A DNA stretch of 64,000 bases, taken from JADFNB01 sp036397455. GTDB lineage: Bacteria > Gemmatimonadota > Gemmatimonadetes > Gemmatimonadales > GWC2-71-9. The first letter of the stretch is position 1; each line of letters starts with the position of its first letter. The notes under the pieces are model-generated. The model made no database searches, was not told the DNA's origin, and was given only the letters and a program-made list of their open reading frames with translations. The stretch covers positions 14,293 through 78,292 of the forward strand of contig DASWIX010000037.1 in NCBI GenBank assembly GCA_036397455.1. The letters are read 5' to 3'. The translations under genes were made by a program, and so were the position numbers. Shown here one piece after another: positions 26,439 through 35,370 of the stretch.

Positions 26439-29315
26439 TCAGGATAGCGCGTATTCCTCGATCGGCGGGCACGAACAGACGAGATGCCGATCGCCGAACG
26501 CGGCATCGATCCGGCCCACGGCCGGCCAGACTTTGTGGCTGCGCGTCGCCGCCGTCGGGAACGCGGCGACTTCGCGACCGTAGGGGCGATCCCACGTGTC
26601 GACCACCACCTGTCCCAGCGTATGCGGCGCGCGCTTCACGACGTTCTGGTCCCGATCCGCCTCGCCGCGTTCGATCGCGCGGACCTCGTCGCGAATCGCG
26701 ATCAACGCATCGCAGAACCGATCCAGTTCCTCCTTGGACTCGCTCTCGGTTGGTTCGACCATCAGGGTGCCGGGCACCGGGAACGAGATGGTCGGCGGGT
26801 GGAATCCGTAGTCCATCAGGCGTTTGGCGATGTCCTCGACGTCGACGCCCGCCGACGCCTTGAGAGGCCGCGTATCGAGAATGCCTTCGTGCGCGACGAG
26901 GCCGTCCGCACCGCTGTACAACAGCGGGTAGTCGCGCTCCAGCCGTTTCATGACGTAATTGGCCGTGAGGATGGCGACTTTGGTGGCGTCGGTCAGTCCG
27001 TCCGCGCCCATCATGGCGATGTAGGCCCAGGAGATCGGGAGAATGGACGGACTGCCCCATGGTGCCGCGGAGACGGTCCCACACGATGCCGCGCGACCGA
27101 GCGGGACGACCGGGTGGTCGGGGAGAAACGGCACGAGATGCGCCGCCACACCGATCGGTCCCATGCCGGGTCCGCCGCCGCCGTGGGGGATGCAGAAGGT
27201 CTTGTGCAGGTTGAGGTGGCACACGTCGGCGCCGTAGTCACCGGGGCGCGCCAGCCCGACCTGCGCGTTGAGGTTCGCGCCGTCGAAGTAGACCTGACCG
27301 CCGTGCTCGTGCACGATCTCGCACACCTCGCGAATGCCCGCCTCAAACACCCCGTGTGTGGACGGATAGGTCACCATCAGCGCGCCGAGCGTCTCGCGGT
27401 GGGTCTCGGCCTTGGCGCGCAGATCCGCGAGATCGATGTTGCCGTGATCGTCCGTGGCGACGACGACCACCTGCATGCCCGCCATGACCGCGCTCGCGGG
27501 GTTGGTGCCGTGCGCCGACTTGGGGATAAGGCAGGTCGTGCGGTGGCCTTGCTGGCGCGAGCGGTGATAGGCGCGGATCACCAGCAGGCCGGCAAACTCG
27601 CCCTGGGCTCCGGCGTTCGGTTGCAACGACACCGCGGCGAACCCGGTGATCTCGCAGAGCCAGGACTCGAGCGTGTCGAACAACTCCGTGTAGCCCGCCG
27701 CCTGCTCGCGCGGGGCGAAGGGATGCAGCGCGCCAAACGCGGGCCAGGTGACGGGGATCATCTCGGCGGTGGCATTCAACTTGAGCGTGCACGATCCGAG
27801 CGGGATCATCGCCGAGGTCAACGAGAGATCGCGATCCTCGAGGCGCTTGAGGTAGCGCAGCATCTCCGTCTCCGACCGATACCGATGGAACACCGGATGA
27901 TCGAGGAACCCGCTCACCCGGCGCAGGAGGTCGGGGATGGCCGATGCGGGCATCCGTTCGTCGGTCGCGGTCGCGGGCGGTGTGTCGAGCGCGCAGGCCG
28001 CCAGGACATCGGCGACATCCGCGCGGGTCGTCGTTTCGTCGAGCGTGATGCCGAGGCGCGATGGGGCAATGCGGCGGAGGTTGATGCGGCGTTCCCGGGC
28101 CGCGGCGACGATGCGGTCGAGCCGGTCCGGGTCTGCGTCGATGGCGACCGTATCGAAGTACGCCGGGTGCGCGACCGGCAGGCCGAGTCGGGACAGGCCG
28201 TCGGCGAGGGTCGCCGCCAGCGCGTGCACCCGGCGTGCGATGCGTCGCAGGCCCTCGGGGCCGTGATACACGGCGTACATCCCGGCGATCACCGCGAGCA
28301 GGACCTGCGCCGTGCAGATGTTGCTCGTCGCCTTGTCGCGCCGGATATGCTGTTCGCGGGTCTGCAGCGCCATGCGCAGCGCCATCCGGCCATCGACGTC
28401 TTTTGACGCGCCGATGATCCGGCCGGGAATCACCCGTTTGTGCTCGTCGCGGGTGGCGAAGAACGCGGCGTGCGGGCCGCCGTATCCCATCGGGACGCCG
28501 AACCGCTGCGAGTTGCCGACGGCGATGTCCGCGCCCCATTCCCCCGGCGGTGCCAGCAGCACCAGCGCCAGCAGATCGGTCGCCACGGTCACCAGGGCTC
28601 CCGCGGCGTGCGCGCGGGCGCACACGTCCCGCAGGTCGGGGATGGCCCCTTCGGTGGTGGGATACTGCACGAGCGCGCCGATCGTGTCGTGATCGAACAC
28701 GAACGCGTCGGGTTGTTCAATGCGCAGGGTAATGCCGCGCGCTTCCGCCCGGGTGCGGACAACGGCGATGGTCTGCGGATGGCATCCCGCGTCGACCAGG
28801 TACGTCGCCCCATCGCGGTTCTTGCTCGCCGCGAACGACATCGCCATCGCTTCAGCGGCCGCGGTGCCTTCATCGAGCAAGGACGCGTTCGCGACCGGGA
28901 GACCGGTCAGATCGGACACCACCGTTTGAAAGTTGAGCAGCGCTTCGAGGCGACCTTGTGAGATCTCGGGTTGGTACGGCGTGTAGGCGGTATACCAACC
29001 GGGGTTCTCCAGGATATTGCGCTGGATGACCGCCGGCGTGATGCAGTCGGCGTACCCCATCCCGATGTACGAACGGAAGATCTGGTTCCGGTCGGCGAGG
29101 TCGCGGAGCCGTGCCAGCACGCTCGCTTCGCTCGCCGCCGGCGGCAGAGCCAGCGGTCGCGCGAGGCGAATCTCGCTGGGGACGACCGTGTCGATCAAGT
29201 GGTCGAGCGATGCGAACCCGACGGTCTGCGCCATCGGGTTCCATGCGTCCGGCCTGGGGCCGATATGGCGAACGGCAAACGTGTCGCTCGCCGTGTCGCT
29301 ACGTGGTGATGGCAT
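26439..29315 (-). CDS. gcvP: Glycine dehydrogenase (decarboxylating), single-chain P protein
   Basis: 958 residues, the fused (P1+P2) form. It decarboxylates glycine and passes aminomethyl to the lipoyl arm of GcvH. FAVRHIGPRPDAWNPMAQTVG opens the chain, YIGMGYADCITPAVIQRNIL and ENPGWYTAYTPYQPEISQGR follow, and PLP binds at Lys in DVCHLNLHKTFCIPHGGGGP. ATG 29315 was chosen over GTG 29327 because GAGAGGA sits just upstream. It lies downstream of gcvH. gcvT is not in the window. Confidence 0.96.
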   Translation of the reverse strand: MPSPRSDTASDTFAVRHIGPRPDAWNPMAQTVGFASLDHLIDTVVPSEIRLARPLALPPAASEASVLARLRDLADRNQIFRSYIGMGYADCITPAVIQRNILENPGWYTAYTPYQPEISQGRLEALLNFQTVVSDLTGLPVANASLLDEGTAAAEAMAMSFAASKNRDGATYLVDAGCHPQTIAVVRTRAEARGITLRIEQPDAFVFDHDTIGALVQYPTTEGAIPDLRDVCARAHAAGALVTVATDLLALVLLAPPGEWGADIAVGNSQRFGVPMGYGGPHAAFFATRDEHKRVIPGRIIGASKDVDGRMALRMALQTREQHIRRDKATSNICTAQVLLAVIAGMYAVYHGPEGLRRIARRVHALAATLADGLSRLGLPVAHPAYFDTVAIDADPDRLDRIVAAARERRINLRRIAPSRLGITLDETTTRADVADVLAACALDTPPATATDERMPASAIPDLLRRVSGFLDHPVFHRYRSETEMLRYLKRLEDRDLSLTSAMIPLGSCTLKLNATAEMIPVTWPAFGALHPFAPREQAAGYTELFDTLESWLCEITGFAAVSLQPNAGAQGEFAGLLVIRAYHRSRQQGHRTTCLIPKSAHGTNPASAVMAGMQVVVVATDDHGNIDLADLRAKAETHRETLGALMVTYPSTHGVFEAGIREVCEIVHEHGGQVYFDGANLNAQVGLARPGDYGADVCHLNLHKTFCIPHGGGGPGMGPIGVAAHLVPFLPDHPVVPLGRAASCGTVSAAPWGSPSILPISWAYIAMMGADGLTDATKVAILTANYVMKRLERDYPLLYSGADGLVAHEGILDTRPLKASAGVDVEDIAKRLMDYGFHPPTISFPVPGTLMVEPTESESKEELDRFCDALIAIRDEVRAIERGEADRDQNVVKRAPHTLGQVVVDTWDRPYGREVAAFPTAATRSHKVWPAVGRIDAAFGDRHLVCSCPPIEEYALS

Positions 29316-29331
29316 GGATCCTCTCACACGA

Positions 29332-29355
29332 ACGCCCCGAGGAGTCCCGGGGCGT
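29332..29355 (-). other. Intra-operon hairpin between gcvH and gcvP
   Basis: ACGCCCCG (29332-29339) and CGGGGCGT (29348-29355) form an 8-bp stem with an 8-base loop, 17 bases upstream of the gcvP start. There is no T-run after it on the minus strand, so a processing or mRNA-stabilising hairpin is more likely than a terminator. Confidence 0.45.
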
Positions 29356-29393
29356 AGTTCATCGAACGACTGGTGCGATGCTCCGGGGGCGAG

Positions 29394-29783
29394 TTATTCG
29401 CCGATGTGTTGCGCGTAGTCCGAGGCCGAAAGGAGCTCCCCCAACTCGTTGACGCTGCGCAGCTGCACCTTGATCATCCACCCGTCGCCATAGGGGTCCT
29501 TGTTGACCAGGCTCGGATCGTTTTCGAGCGCGCCGTTGAGCTCGACGACCTCGCCATTGACCGGCGAAAACAGCTCCGATACGGCTTTCACGGCTTCGAT
29601 CGTTCCGAACACGTCCATCCGCGTGAGGGACGTCCCGACATCCGGAAGGTCCACGTAGACGACGTCACCCAATTCGCCCTGGGCATAGTCCGTGATGCCG
29701 ATCAGGACGATACCCGCGTCGTCTCCCTGCTTTACGTACTCGTGTTCTTCACTGTAGTGCAGATCGGCTGGGATATCTGACAT
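29394..29783 (-). CDS. gcvH: Glycine cleavage system H protein
   Basis: 129 residues, normal length. EEHEYVKQGDDAGIVLIGIT, then YAQGELGDVVYVDLPDVG, and the lipoylation segment FGTIEAVKAVSELFSPV with Lys66. VNKDPYGDGWMIKVQL is the C-terminal motif. It shuttles the aminomethyl group and is the predicted substrate of the LipM-like enzyme two genes downstream. ATG 29783 follows coaE by 36 bases, so a common transcript with tdk and coaE is likely. No glycine riboswitch fits in that gap. Confidence 0.96.
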   Translation of the reverse strand: MSDIPADLHYSEEHEYVKQGDDAGIVLIGITDYAQGELGDVVYVDLPDVGTSLTRMDVFGTIEAVKAVSELFSPVNGEVVELNGALENDPSLVNKDPYGDGWMIKVQLRSVNELGELLSASDYAQHIGE

Positions 29784-29819
29784 AGATGCACGGTCCCGAG
29801 GTGATCGGACGGCGGAAGG

Positions 29820-30431
29820 TTATCCAGCGTCCCGAGCCAAGTCAAGCAGTCGCCGCCATGCGTGTTCGGCTTCGGCGCGGAGGTCGTCGCGGGTGCCATG
29901 ATTGTCGATGATGACGTGACTGCGCTCGCGTTTTGCGGAGGCCGGTCGCTGCGCGGCGATCAACCGATCGGCCTGCGCGGCGTCGAGTCCGCGCTCGTGG
30001 ATCAGGCGCGCGCGCCGCACCGACGCGGGCGCGTCGACCAACACGACCACATCGAACTGCCCCGGATCCATGACCTCGAACAGCAGCGGGATGTCGTTGA
30101 CGACGATCCGGTCGCCGCGGGCCTTGGCGGCGGCGGTCAGTTCCCGTCGCCGTCGGCCGACCACGGGGTGGACGATGGCGTTCAAGGCGGCCAGCGCGTC
30201 CCGGTCGCGCAGCACCAGGTCCCGCAGGGCCGGGCGATCGAGCGTTCCGTCGGATCGGATGACCGTGTCACCGAATCGTGCGTGGATGGCATCGAAGGTC
30301 GGCGTGCCGGGTTGTTGCGCTTCGCGGGCGAGGAGATCGGCGTCAATGACCGATGCGCCCCATTCGGCGAACCAGCGCAGCACGGTGGACTTGCCCGCCG
30401 CCACATTTCCGGTGAGCGCGACGTTCAGCAC
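29820..30431 (-). CDS. coaE: Dephospho-CoA kinase
   Basis: 203 residues from GTG 30431. P-loop ALTGNVAAGKSTVLRWFAE at the N-terminus, VIDADLLAREAQQPG, then LNAIVHPVVGRRR and IVVNDIPLLFEVMDPGQFD, the four standard CoaE blocks. It catalyses the last step of coenzyme A synthesis, in the cytoplasm. The LIERGLDAAQADRLIAAQRP-like stretch (IHERGLDAAQADRLIAAQ) is the lid. It starts 54 bases after tdk. Confidence 0.93.
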   Translation of the reverse strand: MLNVALTGNVAAGKSTVLRWFAEWGASVIDADLLAREAQQPGTPTFDAIHARFGDTVIRSDGTLDRPALRDLVLRDRDALAALNAIVHPVVGRRRRELTAAAKARGDRIVVNDIPLLFEVMDPGQFDVVVLVDAPASVRRARLIHERGLDAAQADRLIAAQRPASAKRERSHVIIDNHGTRDDLRAEAEHAWRRLLDLARDAG

Positions 30432-30485
30432 GGCGGCGCCCGATCGCTCACGTCGCCCGCAGCCTCCGGCGGTGGGGTGATGTCG

Positions 30486-31097
30486 CTATCCGTCCAGTGA
30501 CAGGAGATGCTGATAGACATCGACACCCGGTACGTCATGGCAGGCGCGGCACCGGGCCTCATAGGTCTCGCGCCCCCCGACGAGAATGGTCGGCGAGTCG
30601 TAATCGGCCGGCCGGCCGTTGACCAGGCGTTGATTGCGGCACGCGGGGTCTCCGCAACGGACGCATACCGCGTGCAGTTTGTCGACCGATTCCGCAATCG
30701 CCATGAGCGCGGGCATCGAACCGAACGGCTCTCCCCGGAAATCGGTGTCCGTGCCGGCGAGAATGACCCGAACGCCGCACTGCGCGAGCGCGGTGGCGAC
30801 CTCGACGATGCCCTCGTCGAGGAACTGGGCTTCATCGACGGCGACGACCTGAATGAGCCGGCTGGTGCCGCGGACGATGTCGGCGGCCGACTGGATCGGG
30901 ACGGCGTCCGTGGCGTTCCCGTCGTGCGAGGTGACCGACTGCGCCGCATAACGATCGTCGAGCCGGGAGGTGAAGACGCGCACCCGGTCGCGCGCGATAA
31001 TCGCGCGGCGTACCCGACGAATCAATTCGTCGGTCTTGCCACTGAACATGACCCCGGCGATGATTTCGATACGGCCCCGGCGCGCGCGATGGACCAT
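30486..31097 (-). CDS. tdk: Thymidine kinase (type II, zinc-containing)
   Basis: 203 residues. P-loop EIIAGVMFSGKTDELIRRV, the AVDEAQFLDEGIVEVATAL block, FRGEPFGSMPALMAIAE, and a zinc-ribbon lasso with cysteines in CVRCGDPACRNQRLV and CRACHDVPG. It phosphorylates thymidine for dTMP salvage. A minus-strand promoter could be TTGTGC and TAACGT about 17 bases apart in the 145-bp divergent gap with the HU gene. Confidence 0.94.
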   Translation of the reverse strand: MVHRARRGRIEIIAGVMFSGKTDELIRRVRRAIIARDRVRVFTSRLDDRYAAQSVTSHDGNATDAVPIQSAADIVRGTSRLIQVVAVDEAQFLDEGIVEVATALAQCGVRVILAGTDTDFRGEPFGSMPALMAIAESVDKLHAVCVRCGDPACRNQRLVNGRPADYDSPTILVGGRETYEARCRACHDVPGVDVYQHLLSLDG

Positions 31098-31154
31098 GCA
31101 GCAGCCTCGGTGCGTGGTGATCGTCTACGTTATCCCGGCCCCCGAACCGGCACA

Positions 31155-31188
31155 ACCCGCTTGCCAAGCGGGTCCCGCAGGCCATATT
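31155..31188 (+). promoter_or_regulatory. HU promoter with overlapping inverted repeat
   Basis: TTGCCA (31161-31166) and CATATT (31183-31188), 16 bases apart, form a plausible promoter. The -35 sits in the centre of a 19-base inverted repeat, ACCCGCTT-GCC-AAGCGGGT at 31155-31173, an arrangement typical of an operator. The regulator is unknown. Confidence 0.4.
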
Positions 31189-31242
31189 GCGAGCAGCGAA
31201 ACGGCTCGCACGTGATATCTCCCTTCACTGAGTGAGGTACGG

Positions 31243-31527
31243 GTGAACAAGGCGGAATTGATCGACGAGTTGGCGAACCGCGCGGGGCTGGCGAAGACGG
31301 ATGCCGCACGTGCCGTCGAAGCGATGTTCGGGATGGATGGGATCATCGTCGATGCGCTGCGCGGCGGCGCGAAGATCCAGTTGACGGGATTCGGGAGTTT
31401 CCAGGCTCGGCCACGCGCGGCGCGGACCGGACGCGACCCCCGCACCGGCAACGCGATACAAATCAAGGCTTCGGTCCAACCCGTCTTCAAGGCCGGGCAG
31501 GGATTCAAGGACGCGCTCAACCCCTAG
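31243..31527 (+). CDS. hup: HU-family DNA-binding protein
   Basis: 94 residues from GTG 31243, with GAGGT 4-9 bases upstream. NKAELIDELANRAGLAKTDA is the dimerisation helix, GGAKIQLTGFGSFQARPRAA the beta arm base, and GRDPRTGNAIQIKAS the DNA-binding arm. It bends and compacts DNA in the nucleoid. It is a slightly long HU with a normal core; an IHF subunit is not supported. Its TAG stop overlaps the stop of the converging gene at CTAG (31524-31527). Confidence 0.93.
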   Translation: MNKAELIDELANRAGLAKTDAARAVEAMFGMDGIIVDALRGGAKIQLTGFGSFQARPRAARTGRDPRTGNAIQIKASVQPVFKAGQGFKDALNP

Positions 31528-32906
31528 CGTCGCTCGACCCGGGCCGAGACGCGGCGGCCCCTGATGGAGGCGCCAGCGAGCCCGCGCACGACGGTCTCCG
31601 CCTCGTGAGCGGGTACTTCCACGAGCGTGAACCCGTCCCGGATGTCGATCCGGCCGACGTGGTCCTTCGCCACGCCGACGTGGTTCAATAACACCCCCAT
31701 GACGTCGCCGGGGCGCAGTCCGTCCCGCCGACCCTGATCCAGTCGGACCCGGATCCGTGACGCCGCCGCCGGCCCCGCCGCCGCCGGGGTCGACGGTGCC
31801 GTCTCAATCCCCACCGCCGGGTCGGCCGTCAGTTCGGCCGCCGCCGCCGCCGCCACCAGCGCCGGATCGAACAGATCGAACAGGGGGTCGAGCGCCGATA
31901 ACGCCCCCGTCAGGTTCCCCCGGTCGAGCCGGGCCCGCAGCCGATCGCGCAACACCCGCGCCTGGTTCCGGGCCCGATCGGCTTCCGAGGGCAGCCGTTG
32001 CGGGCGCAGCGTGGCGGCGAGGCGCTGGAGATACGGTTGCTGCGACGACCGGACAAGGACCACCACGTCGCGCGCTTGCGCGGCGAGCGCGACCAGGACT
32101 TCAGCCGAGGGAAGATCGGTCGCGATGGCCAAATCCGCGGTGCGCTCACCGGTCTCGCCGAACGGCAGCACGGTGGGGTCGCCCGAGCCTTGCGGCGCGA
32201 ACCCCGCCAACCGATACGGCGGAGGATCCCACAACACGGCGGTGGCGGGATTCCATTGATCCAGTACCGCGCGGACCGCGGCGCTGCGGCGTGGGGTGTC
32301 GATGCAGGCATAACGGATGGACACGGTTGGTGCCGCGGCCGGTCGGGACAGGATCGCGACCGGCGCCCGGCGGGCGTGGCGCTCGACCAGATCAGTCAGG
32401 TCGTCGGGGGTGGCGGTGAACACCACGCGCTGGACGGCGCCGGCTTCGGCGAGCAGGGTGTCGAGCGTCCCCCCCTCGCCCGCGGCCAGCATCACCTCCG
32501 GCCAGACCAGCGCGATGGTGGGCGTGGAGGGGAGCTTGAGGACCGCACGCCGCACGAGGTCCAGCGCGTCGGAGGGTGCCAGGACGACCGTGCGGGCGAT
32601 GCCCGCGAGGAGGAGCCGTTCGGCGCGCGCGATGCCGGTCACCGCGAGCGCCGGCGCCAGGCTGGAGATCGTGGAGCATACGGCCGCCAGATCCGCGGCA
32701 TCCGCGGTGTCGGGCGCGAGCACGACGACGGGAGGTGTATCGAGGGCGGAAGCCGGGGGAAGCCGGGACAACACCGAGGCCACGGTCCACGCAGCAGGTG
32801 GTCCGACGCACACCAGGTGATTCCCGCTGGTCAGTGCCGCTCGATGACTCGCGTCGAGCGGTGGTTCGAATACCCAGTCCACGGCGCCCTCGATTGTCAA
32901 AAACAT
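31524..32906 (-). CDS. Degenerate DEAD-box helicase-like protein with DbpA RNA-binding domain
   Basis: 460 residues from ATG 32906. The layout follows a DEAD-box helicase, but the ATPase motifs are gone: the Walker A position reads LVCVGPPAAWTVASVL (no GKT), motif Ia is VVVLAPDTADAADLAA, the DEAD position reads IALVWPEVMLAAGE, motif III is RVVFTATPDDLTDL, and the second RecA lobe keeps only LAIATDLPSAEVLVAL with no arginine finger. Residues about 385-460 (RIRVRLDQGRRDGLRPGDVM, GRIDIRDGFTLVEVP) match the DbpA C-terminal RRM that binds 23S rRNA hairpin 92 in DbpA. So it probably binds RNA without unwinding. The frame is intact throughout, so it is not a broken gene. It stands alone, converging on HU. 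Confidence 0.72.
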   Translation of the reverse strand: MFLTIEGAVDWVFEPPLDASHRAALTSGNHLVCVGPPAAWTVASVLSRLPPASALDTPPVVVLAPDTADAADLAAVCSTISSLAPALAVTGIARAERLLLAGIARTVVLAPSDALDLVRRAVLKLPSTPTIALVWPEVMLAAGEGGTLDTLLAEAGAVQRVVFTATPDDLTDLVERHARRAPVAILSRPAAAPTVSIRYACIDTPRRSAAVRAVLDQWNPATAVLWDPPPYRLAGFAPQGSGDPTVLPFGETGERTADLAIATDLPSAEVLVALAAQARDVVVLVRSSQQPYLQRLAATLRPQRLPSEADRARNQARVLRDRLRARLDRGNLTGALSALDPLFDLFDPALVAAAAAAELTADPAVGIETAPSTPAAAGPAAASRIRVRLDQGRRDGLRPGDVMGVLLNHVGVAKDHVGRIDIRDGFTLVEVPAHEAETVVRGLAGASIRGRRVSARVERR

Positions 32907-33000
32907 GGGGAGGTGGAAACCCCGTTGGGCGCATGCTACCTTGCGACGCGTCGCTTGGCAACCGCGCATGCCATTCCCTTCCTCGCCACACTGAGGGGTG

Positions 33001-34140
33001 ATGACCGGCCGCACGCTCCTGATCCTGTTGATCGCCACGCGCGGCTTCGCCGCGGCGCAGGAGGCACCGCGCCGCGATGCGCGCGCGCTCGGTCTCGAGG
33101 TGGGTGTGCTACGCCCGGGCACCTACAACGCCATCACCGACGTCGCGGGCGTGCGGGTCGGCCATGTCACGATCGTCGTGGGCGATTCCATCAATACCGG
33201 CGTCACCGCGGTGCTCCCGCACGGTGGAAATCCCTTTCGGTGGAAGGTGTCGGCGGCTATCGTCGTGGGGAACGGGTTCGGGAAGCTGGTCGGCGCGACG
33301 CAGGTGCAGGAATTGGGGGAACTCGAGTCGCCGATCTTGCTGACGTGCACGCTGTGCGTGCCGCGGGTGATGGATGCGGGGCTCACCTACCTGCTGAGCC
33401 TGCCCGGGAACGAAGACGTGCGATCGGCGAACGTCGTCGTGGGGGAGACCAATGACGGATTTCTCAACGACATCCGTCGCCGGGCGATCCGTGAAGCCGA
33501 TGTGCTGCGGGCGATCGCCAGTGCCGATACCGGGCCGGTGGCGCAGGGGAGTATTGGGGCGGGGCGAGGTACGGTCGCGTTCGGGTGGAAGGGTGGCATC
33601 GGGACGTCGAGCCGGGCACTTCCCGCGTCGCTCGGCGGCTGGGTGGTTGGCGTGCTGGTGCAGAGCAACTTCGGTGGCGTGCTACAGATTAACGGCGCGC
33701 CGGTTGGGCGGGCACTGGGCCGGTATTATCTGCGGGACGCGATCGGCGCGGCGGACGACCGGCCGGGTCGGGACCTCGGCGACGGTTCGATCATGATCGT
33801 GGTGGCGACCGATGCGCCGCTGTCCCATCGCAACCTGGAACGGCTGGCGCACCGGGCCCTTGCGGGGCTGGCGCGGACCGGGAGTTCCCTGACGAACGGA
33901 TCCGGCGACTACGTCATTGCGTTCTCGACGACCGGCCTGCCTGGCGACACGACCGTCGTGCCGGTCGCCAACGATCGCATCAGCCCGCTGTTCCAGGCCG
34001 TCATCGAAGCCACGGAAGAGGCGATTTACAACTCCCTGTTCCTGGCCTCGACGGTCCGAGGGTACCGGGGAACGATCGATGCCTTGCCGCTCGACTCCAC
34101 GGTGGCCATCCTGCGACGGCACGGAGCGATCACACGATGA
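33001..34140 (+). CDS. Exported P1/S58 family peptidase (DmpA type)
   Basis: 379 residues from ATG 33001, with GAGGGG 4-9 bases upstream. Signal-like start (MTGRTLLILLIATRGFAAAQ). NAITDVAGVRVGHVTIVVGD and TGVTAVLPHGGNPF are the conserved opening of DmpA aminopeptidases; GETNDGFLND and GSIGAGRGTVAFGWKGGIG follow, and TNGSGDYVIAFST places the self-processing nucleophile Ser301. Such enzymes cleave themselves into alpha and beta chains and remove N-terminal L- or D-residues. It is coupled by ATGA to the aminotransferase gene. Confidence 0.88.
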   Translation: MTGRTLLILLIATRGFAAAQEAPRRDARALGLEVGVLRPGTYNAITDVAGVRVGHVTIVVGDSINTGVTAVLPHGGNPFRWKVSAAIVVGNGFGKLVGATQVQELGELESPILLTCTLCVPRVMDAGLTYLLSLPGNEDVRSANVVVGETNDGFLNDIRRRAIREADVLRAIASADTGPVAQGSIGAGRGTVAFGWKGGIGTSSRALPASLGGWVVGVLVQSNFGGVLQINGAPVGRALGRYYLRDAIGAADDRPGRDLGDGSIMIVVATDAPLSHRNLERLAHRALAGLARTGSSLTNGSGDYVIAFSTTGLPGDTTVVPVANDRISPLFQAVIEATEEAIYNSLFLASTVRGYRGTIDALPLDSTVAILRRHGAITR

Positions 34141-35327
34141 AGGGGTTGTCGAAGAATCTCGAGCATCTGACACCGTCGGCGACGATCGCGATCAGCCAGC
34201 TCGCGCAACAGAAGCGCGCGGCCGGTGAGGACGTCATCGATCTCTCGGCCGGCGAGCCCGATTTCGAGACGCCGCGGATCGCGTCCGAGGCGGGTATTCG
34301 CGCGATTCAACAAGGGAAGACGCATTACCCGCCCAACGCGGGGTTGCTCGATCTCCGGGCCAGCGCCGCGCGGCACTTCTCGTTGTTGTCCGGAGGGCGC
34401 GCGGTGAATGCCGATTGCCTTGTCGTGTCCACCGGCGCCAAGCAGTCGCTGTTCAACGCGTGCTTCACGCTGTTTGGTCCCGGAGACAAGGTGATCATCC
34501 CGAGTCCATACTGGGTGTCGTACCCGCACATGGTGCGCTTCGCGCGCGCGGAACCGGTCTTCGTGCCAGGCGCGGTGGAGTGGAGCCTCAAGATCGGGGT
34601 GGAGGATCTGGAGAAGGTCAAGGACATCCGCACCAAAGGGCTCATTCTCTGCTCACCCACGAATCCGACGGGGGCGGTCTATACGCGCGCCGAGTTGACC
34701 GCGATTGTGAGGTGGGCGGCGGCCCATGACGTGTGGGTGATCGCGGACGAGATCTACCGTCGGATCCACTACGGCCCGGGCCCGGCCCCGTCGGTCCTGG
34801 ATCTCCCGGACGAGTTGCTCGCCTCCGTGGTGATGGTGAGTGGGGTAAGTAAGGCGTACGCGATGACGGGCTGGCGCATCGGGCTGGCCCTGGCGCCGCC
34901 CGCGGTGGCGAAAGCGATGGCGGGCATGCAGTCGCATATCACCAGCGGGGCGTCTCAGCCTTCTCAGTGGGCCGCGACGGCGGCGCTCTCGGACGAGCGA
35001 ATCGAAGTCGACGTCGCGCGGATGGTGGAGGAGTTCCGGCAACGGCGCGACCTCGTGGAGTCGCAGTTCCGTCACCATCTGCCCGGGGTGGAGTTCGTCG
35101 ATCCGGTCGGGGCGTTCTACTTCTTCTTCCGGATCGACCATCTGTTCAACGAGGACCTGAACAGCGCGAAGCAATTCTGCGACTTGCTGTTGTCGAAGGA
35201 GGGCGTCGCTTTGGTACCGGGTGAAGCGTTTGGCGACAAGCGTTGGGTGCGGTTGAGTTACGCTGCGGCGGCGAAAGAGATTTCCCGCGCGCTCGAGCGC
35301 ATGACCCGGTTCATGACAGGCGGGTGA
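34137..35327 (+). CDS. Class I/II aspartate aminotransferase-like enzyme
   Basis: 396 residues. DLSAGEPDFETPRIASEAG, YPPNAGLLDLRASAARHFS, SPYWVSYPHMVRFA, LCSPTNPTGAVYTRAEL, and the PLP lysine in VSGVSKAYAMTGWRIG (Lys239) define the subgroup Ib (thermophile-type) aspartate aminotransferases. It transfers amino groups between aspartate or related acids and 2-oxoglutarate. An aromatic or prephenate aminotransferase is possible. It fits downstream of a peptidase that frees amino acids. Confidence 0.9.
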   Translation: MKGLSKNLEHLTPSATIAISQLAQQKRAAGEDVIDLSAGEPDFETPRIASEAGIRAIQQGKTHYPPNAGLLDLRASAARHFSLLSGGRAVNADCLVVSTGAKQSLFNACFTLFGPGDKVIIPSPYWVSYPHMVRFARAEPVFVPGAVEWSLKIGVEDLEKVKDIRTKGLILCSPTNPTGAVYTRAELTAIVRWAAAHDVWVIADEIYRRIHYGPGPAPSVLDLPDELLASVVMVSGVSKAYAMTGWRIGLALAPPAVAKAMAGMQSHITSGASQPSQWAATAALSDERIEVDVARMVEEFRQRRDLVESQFRHHLPGVEFVDPVGAFYFFFRIDHLFNEDLNSAKQFCDLLLSKEGVALVPGEAFGDKRWVRLSYAAAAKEISRALERMTRFMTGG

Positions 35328-35370
35328 TGAGGTTCACGGCACAGCAACCGGTGGGTATCCGGGAGACACC

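Noticed and set aside
26439..27222. N-terminal extension of the lipoyl transferase gene
   Set aside because: It would lie inside gcvP in another frame; the family start is at 26424.
29332..29355. Terminator between gcvH and gcvP
   Set aside because: The hairpin has no T-run and gcvP needs the upstream promoter.
29784..29819. Glycine riboswitch before gcvH
   Set aside because: Only 36 bases separate coaE and gcvH, too few for a glycine aptamer.
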